Assembly: GCA_023458215.1 (NCBI GenBank)
Contig: JAEXAJ010000037.1
Coordinates: 1 to 7,649 of the forward strand
Reading direction: 5' to 3'
DNA: 7,649 nucleotides
DNA from: Bacteroidota bacterium
Lineage (GTDB): Bacteria > Bacteroidota > Bacteroidia > Bacteroidales > Bacteroidaceae
The notes beneath the pieces are model-generated. The model worked only from the letters and a program-made list of their open reading frames with translations. It was not told the origin of the DNA and did not search any database. This document shows, piece after piece, positions 1-5,563 of this stretch. How positions within the stretch are numbered: position 1 is the first letter of the stretch; each line of letters begins with the position of its first letter. Both the position numbers and the translations under genes were made by a program.

Positions 1-40
1 CAAGCAGAAGGACAAGTAAGCTGACAGTTTGCTTTTTCAT
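1..40 (-). CDS. Partial gene, N-terminus of a probable exported protein
   Basis: On the minus strand an ATG at 40-38 opens a frame reading MKKQTVSLLVLLL up to the window edge. Two lysines followed by a leucine/valine-rich stretch look like the start of a signal peptide or membrane anchor. A perfect Bacteroides -7 box for this strand lies about 50 bases upstream of the ATG (89-96), which supports a real start. Only 13 codons are visible, so no function can be given; the gene would run divergently from the cysteine-rich gene at 188. Confidence 0.5.
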   Translation of the reverse strand, partial: MKKQTVSLLVLLL

Positions 41-88
41 ATCGAATTTTGTTTATAAATCATCATATTAATGAAAAATCTTTATCGA

Positions 89-96
89 CAAATATA
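89..96 (-). promoter_or_regulatory. Bacteroides-type -7 box for the leftward gene
   Basis: The minus strand reads TATATTTG, matching the Bacteroides sigma-ABfr -7 consensus TAnnTTTG. Transcription would begin near 82-84 and give a leader of about 40 bases before the ATG at 40. No convincing -33 TTTG is seen at the expected distance, so this is a moderate call. The surrounding 41-138 is very AT-rich intergenic DNA shared with the divergent promoter. Confidence 0.45.
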
Positions 97-137
97 GAAC
101 TAATTAACGAACTGCACGCATAAAAAAAGAAAAATTA

Positions 138-170
138 ATTGCCGCAGACGGTTAAAACATTCTATCTTTG
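138..170 (+). promoter_or_regulatory. Promoter of the cysteine-rich HYC protein gene
   Basis: TATCTTTG at 163-170 is a perfect TAnnTTTG -7 box, and ATTG at 138-141 fits the -33 element with 21 bases between them. The predicted start of transcription near 176-178 leaves a leader of only about 10 bases before the ATG at 188, with no Shine-Dalgarno sequence, as is common in Bacteroides. It may drive the whole rightward metal cluster or only the first gene. Confidence 0.6.
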
Positions 171-187
171 CATTTGTTTTAAATGAC

Positions 188-586
188 ATGAAGAAACTCC
201 GCTACATACTTGCTATTCTGTTTTCCTCCCTTATTATTATAAGCGGAGTAGGGGTTTCTATTATGCATTATTGTTGTGCCGGATGCGAGACGACGCAAAG
301 TTGTTGTGCCACCGGTTGTGCAAAGTGTGATAAATCTCATCATTCATCACAGGAAACATGTAAGGATACGGGCTGTACCGCTGTTCACTATAAAGTGGAT
401 TTAGTGAAGTATGCGCAAGAAACGTTGCCGTTTGTACCGCCTATTGCTTTTTTCTGTGAACAATTGCCACAGTTGTGCTGCTTTTTGCCGGCTGACAATC
501 GGGTGACAGTAGCGTATGAGTCCGCTCCTCCGCTTTCGGTTAGTTCGCGGCAGTATTTGGCACTTTATTCAGTACTTCTCATTTAG
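188..586 (+). CDS. HYC_CC_PP-type cysteine-rich exported small protein
   Basis: This 132-residue protein has a lysine/arginine start and a hydrophobic segment (about residues 7-26), directly followed by a His-Tyr-Cys-Cys motif (27-30). Twelve cysteines lie at 29, 30, 33, 39, 40, 44, 47, 58, 63, 90, 97 and 98, with histidines at 27, 51, 52 and 67, and a Pro-Pro at 114-115. The order HYC, CC pair, late PP fits the Bacteroidota family named HYC_CC_PP, which to my knowledge has no proven function. The His/Cys-rich stretch at 27-67 suggests binding of a soft metal such as copper (inference), and its place ahead of a TonB receptor, an HMA protein and a P1B-ATPase relative agrees. The protein is probably anchored in or exported across the inner membrane; disulfides are a second explanation for the cysteines. 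The start is supported by the promoter 18 bases upstream. Confidence 0.8.
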   Translation: MKKLRYILAILFSSLIIISGVGVSIMHYCCAGCETTQSCCATGCAKCDKSHHSSQETCKDTGCTAVHYKVDLVKYAQETLPFVPPIAFFCEQLPQLCCFLPADNRVTVAYESAPPLSVSSRQYLALYSVLLI

Positions 587-618
587 AATAAACGCAGAGC
601 TGTTTATATCTTTTAATT

Positions 619-647
619 ATACACGGCAGTCTTAATAAGCTGTGTAT
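619..647. other. Stem-loop after the cysteine-rich gene
   Basis: ATACACGGC (619-627) pairs with GCTGTGTAT (639-647) over nine base pairs including one G:U, with an 11-base loop. It begins 33 bases after the stop codon of the upstream gene. No T-run follows it, so it is not a classical intrinsic terminator; it may stabilise the 3' end or cause partial termination. Confidence 0.35.
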
Positions 648-674
648 CAGAGTCGTTTAAATACCTGCTTGTAC

Positions 675-747
675 CTCACCGATGAACGGGTGGTTTCTCA
701 CCGATGAACCGCCTGTTTCTCACCGAGAAAGATGTTGTTCCTCGGTG
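675..747. repeat. Three 22-base repeats beginning CTCACCGA, ending in a hairpin
   Basis: Copies start at 675, 697 and 719, exactly 22 bases apart. The first two share CTCACCGATGAAC followed by a variable six bases and GTTT/GGTTT; the third keeps only CTCACCGA and drifts after it. The third copy contains CACCGAG (721-727), which pairs perfectly with CTCGGTG (741-747) around a 13-base loop. The array could be a regulator binding site, an RNA leader structure or a decayed intergenic repeat. Three copies without conserved length spacers is not a CRISPR array. Confidence 0.65.
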
Positions 748-871
748 TCTCTCTTGGAACAGTCAGGAATATTCTTAATTGACGTCAGTTCGATGAATTT
801 GTGAGAGTATCTTTATTGAACTTATATTCATTGATAATAGATGAAAGAAGTCTTAAAAAACAAACAACGAA

Positions 872-3100
872 ATGAGAAGTAAAATCATAAAAATAAGTAT
901 ATGGATGTTATTATTCCCCTTTATAGCCTTGCAGGCGCAAGTACGGGGAACGGTTAAAGATAATCTCGGCGATCCGATTGCAGGTGCTAACCTTTTTTGG
1001 CAAGGCACTACGCAAGGCACTACGACTTCTGCCGACGGAACTTTTTCCTTGTCCAAACCGCAGAATATGCACATGTTGGTAGTCAGTTTCATTGGTTTTG
1101 AAAATGATACGGTGCACGTGAGCAGGCCTGATGAAGCCTTCGATATTGTTCTTCGTGAAGGAGTTGAACTAAGTGAGGTAAACGTTGTCAGCCGTAAATT
1201 GGGAACCATGAAGCTTCGAAATAGCGTGATGAATCAGGATATGATAAGCAGTGCCGAACTAACCCGTGCCGCTTGCTGTAACCTTGGAGAGAGTTTTGTA
1301 ACCAATCCTTCGGTAGACGTTACTTATTCCGATGCCGCTACAGGTGCCAAACAGATCAAATTGTTGGGCTTGTCCGGTACATATGTGCAAATGATGACCG
1401 AGAACATTCCCAACTTTCGTGGCGCTGCGGCTCCATATGGTTTGGGGTATGTGCCCGGACCATGGATGCAAAGCATACAGGTGAGCAAAGGTAGCTCTTC
1501 TGTAAAGAATGGCTATGAAGCTATTACGGGACAAATCAATGTTGAGTTTAAGAAGCCCCAGCTTCCCGAAGCGGACTGGTTGTCGGCTAATCTGTTTGCC
1601 GGCAGCACGAGCCGGTTTGAGGCAAATGCAGATGCAACCGTTAAGCTGAACCAACGTTGGAGTACTTCCTTGCTGGCTCATTACGAGAATGAAACAAAAG
1701 CTCATGATGCCAATAAGGATGGCTTTGCCGATATTCCCCAAGTAAAGCAATATAATCTATGGAACCGTTGGGCATACATGGGAGATCGTTACGTATTCCA
1801 AGCCGGAATCAAAGCATTATCCGAAGTACGAAACAGTGGACAAGTAAGCCATGATGGCGGACATTTGATCGATCCTTATAAAATAGGTATTGAAACCGAC
1901 CGCTATGAAGCCTTTACCAAGAATGCTTACATCTTCAATAAGGAGAAAAATACGAATTTGGCTTTGATCCTTTCAGGTTCCTTGCACAAACAAGATGCGA
2001 TGTATGGGCGTAAAATCTATGATGTGAACCAGCACAATGCATACGCCTCTTTACTGTTTGAAACAGAACTGGGTAAGCGGCATAGCCTTTCTACAGGATT
2101 AAGCTTCAACTATGATTCTTACGACCAGCACTATCGTCTGACTAATGACGCAGATCAACCGTTGGTAAAGAAGTTCGTTAAAGAAGCGGTTCCCGGAGCC
2201 TACGTGCAATACACCTATAATTGGGAGGATAAGCTTATCTTGATGGGAGGTATCCGCGGCGATCATAGCAGTGAATACGGCTATTTTGTAACTCCTCGTT
2301 TCCATGTGAAGTACAATCCTAACGAATACATTCATTTCCGTCTTTCTGCGGGAAAAGGCTATCGTACAAACCATATTTTAGCAGAAAACAACTATCTGCT
2401 GGCAAGTAGCCGCCGGATTGATATCGCTAAACATTTGGATCAGGATGAGGCTTGGAATTATGGAGCCAGCACTTCTGTTTATATTCCTGTATTCGGAAAA
2501 ACGTTGAACTTGAATGCTGAATATTATTATACCGACTTTCGTAAGCAAGTGGTGGTGGATATGGATACTGATCCGCATGCCGTTTTGTTCTATAACCTGA
2601 CCGGGCGTTCTTATTCGCAAGTGTTTCAGGTAGAGGCAACTTATCCTTTCTTTACCGGTTTTACCTTTACCGCCGCTTATCGGTGGACGGATGCCAAGAC
2701 TACCTACAATGGGAAGCTAATGGAGAAACCACTCACAAGCAAATATAAAGGCTTGTTGACCGCTTCTTATCAGACTCCTTTGGGCTTGTGGCAATTTGAT
2801 GTAACTTTGCAATTGAACGGTGGTGGCCGTATGCCGTCTCCTTATAAATTAGAGAGCGGGGTAGGATCGTGGGAAAAACGATACGGCGGCTTTAAGCAAC
2901 TTAGTGCGCAGGTAACACGTTATTTCCGTAACTGGTCTATCTACGTAGGAGGTGAGAACCTGACGAACTTCAAGCAGAAGAATCCGATTATTGACGCCTC
3001 CAACCCTTGGGGAAGCGACTTTGATGCTACAATGATCTGGGGGCCGATGCATGGGGCGAAAGCGTATGTGGGGGTGAGATTTAACCTCCCGACCCCCTAA
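872..3100 (+). CDS. TonB-dependent outer-membrane receptor, probably for a metal
   Basis: This 742-residue protein forms an outer-membrane beta-barrel that takes up a ligand using TonB energy. A signal peptide (1-22, cleavage after ALQA) is followed by a CarboxypepD_reg-like beta-sandwich (about 23-105, with the typical V-R-G-T-V-K-D start), a plug domain (about 108-230, with NPSVDV, Q-I-K-L-L-G-L and G-x-I-N-V-E-F) and the barrel to the C-terminus. It is shorter than SusC-type glycan receptors (about 1000 residues), has no SusD partner, and resembles metal or cobalamin receptors. The plug carries a Cys-Cys pair (135-136). The cluster context suggests copper or another soft metal; this is inference. 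Receptors of this class usually end at or near an aromatic residue of the last strand; here VRFNL is followed by PTP, whose codons and stop lie inside a repeat (3084-3117). The region 2161-2460 is about 43% G+C by hand count. Confidence 0.88.
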   Translation: MRSKIIKISIWMLLFPFIALQAQVRGTVKDNLGDPIAGANLFWQGTTQGTTTSADGTFSLSKPQNMHMLVVSFIGFENDTVHVSRPDEAFDIVLREGVELSEVNVVSRKLGTMKLRNSVMNQDMISSAELTRAACCNLGESFVTNPSVDVTYSDAATGAKQIKLLGLSGTYVQMMTENIPNFRGAAAPYGLGYVPGPWMQSIQVSKGSSSVKNGYEAITGQINVEFKKPQLPEADWLSANLFAGSTSRFEANADATVKLNQRWSTSLLAHYENETKAHDANKDGFADIPQVKQYNLWNRWAYMGDRYVFQAGIKALSEVRNSGQVSHDGGHLIDPYKIGIETDRYEAFTKNAYIFNKEKNTNLALILSGSLHKQDAMYGRKIYDVNQHNAYASLLFETELGKRHSLSTGLSFNYDSYDQHYRLTNDADQPLVKKFVKEAVPGAYVQYTYNWEDKLILMGGIRGDHSSEYGYFVTPRFHVKYNPNEYIHFRLSAGKGYRTNHILAENNYLLASSRRIDIAKHLDQDEAWNYGASTSVYIPVFGKTLNLNAEYYYTDFRKQVVVDMDTDPHAVLFYNLTGRSYSQVFQVEATYPFFTGFTFTAAYRWTDAKTTYNGKLMEKPLTSKYKGLLTASYQTPLGLWQFDVTLQLNGGGRMPSPYKLESGVGSWEKRYGGFKQLSAQVTRYFRNWSIYVGGENLTNFKQKNPIIDASNPWGSDFDATMIWGPMHGAKAYVGVRFNLPTP

Positions 3101-3117
3101 AGGGGGAGGGGGATACT
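3084..3117 (+). repeat. Left inverted repeat of the DUF559 element
   Basis: It contains CCCCC (3093-3097), TAAA, GGGGG (3102-3106), A, GGGGG (3108-3112), so it can fold on itself, and then GATACT, which matches GAATACT at the inner side of the right end. The TAA at 3098-3100 in the centre of the palindrome is the stop codon of the TonB receptor. Confidence 0.75.
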
Positions 3118-3148
3118 ACTGAGTGATAATAAAAATTTTTATAAGAAA

Positions 3149-3511
3149 ATGAGAAAAGATATGTTTTACGGGGCCGAACCTATATTGTTTGAGTTTGCAA
3201 AGGAGATGCGAAATCATCCGACAGAGGCTGAGAGTTATTTATGGCGCTTTTTATCGGGAGGATATCTCGATTATCACTTTAGAAGACAACATCCTGTAAA
3301 GTATTTTATTGCTGATTTTTATTGTCATAGTTTTAAATTAGTGATTGAAGTTGATGGTGGTTATCATGAAATTCCCAAACAATATGAATATGATTGTGAA
3401 CGGGATTGGGAATTAAACTTATTGGGAATAACAGTACTTCGCTTCACAAATGAAGAAGTTTTGTTTGATATAGAACATGTATTACAAATTATAAAATCGA
3501 AATTACAATGA
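3149..3511 (+). CDS. DUF559 family protein, Vsr-like nuclease fold
   Basis: This 120-residue protein covers a whole DUF559 domain, a family related to the very-short-patch-repair endonuclease (PD-(D/E)xK fold). The family pattern is clear: N-terminal T-E-A-E-x-x-L-W-R (25-33), F-R-R-Q-H-P (44-49), A-D-F-Y-C (55-59, D56 a likely metal ligand), I-E-V-D-G-G-x-H (66-73, with E67, D69, H73), and R-D-W-x-L then G-I-x-V-L-R-F-x-N-E-E-V. The expected catalytic residues are all present, so it may be an active DNA nuclease; the substrate is unknown. The ATG at 3149 gives a normal family N-terminus. Its TGA (3509-3511) overlaps the ATG of the next gene (3508-3510), allowing translational coupling. It has no evident link to metals, is AT-rich compared with its neighbours, and is enclosed by inverted repeats, so it is probably a passenger or driver of the element at 3084-3567. 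Confidence 0.85.
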   Translation: MRKDMFYGAEPILFEFAKEMRNHPTEAESYLWRFLSGGYLDYHFRRQHPVKYFIADFYCHSFKLVIEVDGGYHEIPKQYEYDCERDWELNLLGITVLRFTNEEVLFDIEHVLQIIKSKLQ

Positions 3512-3867
3512 TTACATTCAATTTATTAAAGAGAGTATTCTCCTCCCCCTTCAGGGGGACGAGGGGTCGTGTTTGGATTGCTTTTGTCGCTGTATTGCTC
3601 AGCGCAACCACCGTTATGGCAAAAGACTTTCGTACTGCTGTATTCAAAGTATCACAGATGACCTGTGAAAACTGTGTGAAGAAGATTAATAATAACATTC
3701 GCTTTGAGAAAGGTTTGAAAGACTTCAATACCGATTTGAAAACGAAAACGGTTACTATCACTTATGATGCCGATAAGACGAATATCGAAAAGTTGAAAGA
3801 AGGCTTCAGAAAGTTCCATTATGAAGCTGAATTTGTGAAAGAAACCAAGCAGGACGACAAGAAGTAA
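3508..3867 (+). CDS. Exported heavy-metal-associated (HMA) domain protein
   Basis: This 119-residue protein has an N-terminal export signal and one HMA ferredoxin-like domain. The hydrophobic core (about 23-37, W-I-A-F-V-A-V-L-L-S-A) ends in VMA-KD, giving likely cleavage after residue 38. The metal site is M-T-C-E-N-C (51-56; C53 and C56), the classic MxCxxC signature, with N-V-K-K following and the usual beta-strand T-V-T-I-T-Y-D (81-87). The mature protein would be a periplasmic carrier or buffer of Cu(I) or a similar ion (family knowledge plus inference). The start is odd: residues 12-21 (S-S-P-F-R-G-T-R-G-R) are encoded by the right repeat of the DUF559 element, which also supplies the ATG. 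No downstream ATG or GTG would keep the signal peptide, so the gene appears to depend on the element's end for its start. It continues toward the ATPase after a 70-base gap. Confidence 0.82.
   Translation: MITFNLLKRVFSSPFRGTRGRVWIAFVAVLLSATTVMAKDFRTAVFKVSQMTCENCVKKINNNIRFEKGLKDFNTDLKTKTVTITYDADKTNIEKLKEGFRKFHYEAEFVKETKQDDKK
3534..3567 (-). repeat. Right inverted repeat of the DUF559 element
   Basis: The reverse complement matches the left repeat at 28 of 34 positions. It holds CCCCC (3545-3549), TTCA, GGGGG (3554-3558) and then ACGAGGGGT. It lies wholly inside the HMA protein's reading frame without breaking it, encoding positively charged residues in front of the signal peptide's hydrophobic core. 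Confidence 0.72.
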
Positions 3868-3937
3868 TCGAACAAACTGCTCATTACGGTTGTTGCATAG
3901 ATTAAAGTTGAAAAACAACTATCTAAAGATAAACTGA
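3868..3937 (+). other. Short spacer with a bulged stem-loop before the ATPase gene
   Basis: TAGAT (3898-3902) pairs with ATCTA (3921-3925) and AGTTG (3906-3910) with CAACT (3916-3920), leaving a three-base bulge and an AAAAA loop. No -7 box and no T-run are seen, so the HMA and ATPase genes are probably co-transcribed; the loop may affect transcript stability or translation of the ATPase gene. Confidence 0.3.
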
Positions 3938-5563
3938 ATGAGCCATATATTTAAGAAAGAACAGATACATAGCCATGCATATTACCGCCTGAAAGAACGC
4001 GTTATCGGTGCATGGATTTTTACGATACCTCTTTTGGTACTTTCTGTTCTTTCTATGTTTATACCTTATAGCAGAGAAATACAGATGGTGCTGACTATTA
4101 TAGTAATGATCTTCTTCGGTGCCTCTTTCTATACCGGTGCGTGGAATCAAGCCCGCTTAGGACGTAGCAATATGGATACCCTGGTTGCTCTGAGTACTTC
4201 TGTAGCTTTTCTGCTTAGTGTGTTTAATACTTTCTATCCTGAATTTTGGTATAGCCGTGGTATAGAACCCAATGTCTATTATGAAGTTACCGTTGTTATA
4301 ATAACTTTCATTTTAACCGGTAAACTGATAGAAGAACGTGTGAAGGGAAATCTGCCTGAAGGACAGCGCATGGACGATCGGATTGCAGGGCTTTGCGTAC
4401 CCATTGCGCTGTTTTTGTCGGCTTTCACCTTCTTCATTTGGATTTTCCTGGGCGGTACATTTGTAGCATCTCATGCTTTGTTGGCAGCTCTTTCCGTGTT
4501 GATTATGGCTTGCCCTTGTACATTGGGATTAGCTACCCCTATTGCACTGATTGCCGGCATAATTAAGTCTGCCGATAACGATGTGTTAGTAAAAGATGCC
4601 ATCGCTTTGGATCAGATGAGCAAAGTCGATGTAATAGTATTCGATAAAAGGGGAACGTTGACTGAGGGACATTTTTCGGTTACGGGTTGGTTATGGGCAC
4701 AGGCTGAGGAAGAGCATTTTAAAAATGTATTGTTAACTGCCGAACTTCATTCTAACCATCCGTTGGCAAATGCTCTTATTTTAGCTTTGGAAGCTGAACA
4801 TGTACACCCTGTACAACTGGATGGCGTTGAAGATATAAATGGAAAAGGTGTCAAAGTAGTTTATAAAGAGGCCGAATATTGGGTTGGCAGTCACAAGTTA
4901 CTTAAAGATTTTCGGGCTAATCTTTCTGATATTCTAGTTGAGATGTTAGTGGAGTATGAGTCCGATGGAAATAGTATTGTTTACTTCGGTCGCGAAAATA
5001 GCTTGCTCGCTATCATTGCCGTTAAAGATCAAATGAAGGTCACTTCTGCTGAGGCTGTTAAGGAGCTTCGTGGGCAGGACATCGATATCTGTATGTTTAC
5101 AGGAGACGGCGAACGTACCGCTTCTGCTGTAGCCGGAAGTTTGGGTATTCTTAATTTCATAGCCGATGCGACGTCTGAAGATAAAGAAGATTTCATTCGC
5201 GAACTCCAACTTCAGGGAAAAACTGTTGCTATGGTGGGTGATGGCATTAATGATACGCAAGCCCTTTCCTGTGCGGATGTCAGTATTGCAATGGAGCAGG
5301 GCACCGATGAGGTAGCGATGGTTACTTTAAAGTCTTCGGATATGTTGTTGCTGCCGAAAGTTTTCCGTATCTCACACCAGACTATCGGTTTGATGAATAA
5401 GAATCTCTTTTGGGCTTTTATCTATAATATTGTTACCATTCCTGTAGCTGCGGGAATACTATATCCGGTCTATGGCATTTTACTGACTCCATTACTGGTA
5501 AGTGCAGTAATGGTGTTGTCGTGTGTGTCGGTATTATTTAATAGTTTAATAATAAAACATTAG
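3938..5563 (+). CDS. P1B-type ATPase relative lacking the actuator domain
   Basis: This 541-residue inner-membrane protein belongs to the copper-transporting P1B-ATPases but is far shorter than typical Bacteroides CopA-like proteins (about 730 residues). It begins directly with the first membrane helices (about 23-135), without an N-terminal HMA domain. After L-I-E-E-R-V-K-G-N (130-138) the sequence jumps within about five residues to the helix before the metal site (Q-R-M-D-D-R-I-A-G, 143-151), so the actuator domain of roughly 110-120 residues with its TGE motif is absent. The CPC metal site is intact (192-194). The phosphorylation motif reads D-K-R-G-T-L-T (236-242) instead of DKTGT. S-N-H-P-L-A (272-277), T-G-D-G (388-391) and G-D-G-I-N-D (434-439) are kept. 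Late helices keep Y-N (496-497), but the M-x-x-S-S motif reads M-V-L-S-C (525-529). Normal pumping seems unlikely; a metal-binding, sensing or decaying role is possible. Its stop overlaps that of the AraC gene. Confidence 0.85.
   Translation: MSHIFKKEQIHSHAYYRLKERVIGAWIFTIPLLVLSVLSMFIPYSREIQMVLTIIVMIFFGASFYTGAWNQARLGRSNMDTLVALSTSVAFLLSVFNTFYPEFWYSRGIEPNVYYEVTVVIITFILTGKLIEERVKGNLPEGQRMDDRIAGLCVPIALFLSAFTFFIWIFLGGTFVASHALLAALSVLIMACPCTLGLATPIALIAGIIKSADNDVLVKDAIALDQMSKVDVIVFDKRGTLTEGHFSVTGWLWAQAEEEHFKNVLLTAELHSNHPLANALILALEAEHVHPVQLDGVEDINGKGVKVVYKEAEYWVGSHKLLKDFRANLSDILVEMLVEYESDGNSIVYFGRENSLLAIIAVKDQMKVTSAEAVKELRGQDIDICMFTGDGERTASAVAGSLGILNFIADATSEDKEDFIRELQLQGKTVAMVGDGINDTQALSCADVSIAMEQGTDEVAMVTLKSSDMLLLPKVFRISHQTIGLMNKNLFWAFIYNIVTIPVAAGILYPVYGILLTPLLVSAVMVLSCVSVLFNSLIIKH

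Larger units (their letters stand above)
587..871. other. Intergenic region before the TonB receptor
   Basis: These 285 bases hold no credible gene. They contain a stem-loop just after the cysteine-rich gene (619-647), a 22-base repeat array ending in a hairpin (675-747), and a near match to a -7 box (TATCTTTA, 808-815, seven of eight positions) about 57 bases before the receptor ATG. No -33 partner was found. The receptor may therefore have its own promoter, or be read through from upstream with the repeats acting in the leader. Confidence 0.5.
3084..3567. mobile_element. Putative 484-bp inverted-repeat element carrying a DUF559 gene
   Basis: The DUF559 gene is framed by 34-base imperfect inverted repeats: 3084-3117 against the reverse complement of 3534-3567, with 28 of 34 positions identical without gaps. 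Each end holds an inner palindrome (CCCCCTAAAGGGGG on the left, CCCCCTTCAGGGGG on the right). The coding part between is about 33% G+C (99 of 300 bases at 3181-3480), against about 43% in a 300-base sample of the receptor gene. The unit interrupts what otherwise looks like a metal operon. No clear target-site duplication was found and no transposase is present. That it is mobile is inference; the repeats, the composition shift and the position are seen. Similar G/C-rich palindromes beside DUF559 genes are, as I recall, frequent in Bacteroidota genomes. Confidence 0.6.

Noticed and set aside
71..97. Small rightward frame MKNLYRQI in the 5' intergenic region
   Set aside because: Only eight codons in AT-rich promoter DNA and overlapping the leftward promoter; no support for translation.
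675..747. Possible CRISPR array
   Set aside because: The units are 22 bases head to tail with no spacers of constant length, and there are no cas genes nearby.
853..1209. Minus-strand open frame over the receptor's start
   Set aside because: It overlaps the signal peptide and first domain of the receptor on the other strand and its product shows no family features.
1259..1750. Open frame of 163 codons on the minus strand inside the receptor gene
   Set aside because: It lies fully antisense to a well-supported TonB receptor, has no recognisable domain and no promoter, and is best explained as a shadow of the coding frame.
3149..3511. DUF559 gene as part of a restriction-modification or Vsr repair system
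   Set aside because: No methyltransferase or other restriction gene is in the window; the flanking inverted repeats and metal-gene context fit an inserted unit better.
3075..3576. Target-site duplication around the DUF559 element
   Set aside because: The bases just outside the two repeats (tgagattta and cgtgtttgg) do not match, so no duplication can be claimed.
3938..5563. ATPase gene broken by frameshift or premature stop
   Set aside because: The frame is continuous from the first helix through the final helices; the loss is internal and in frame, so it is called an altered protein, not a pseudogene.
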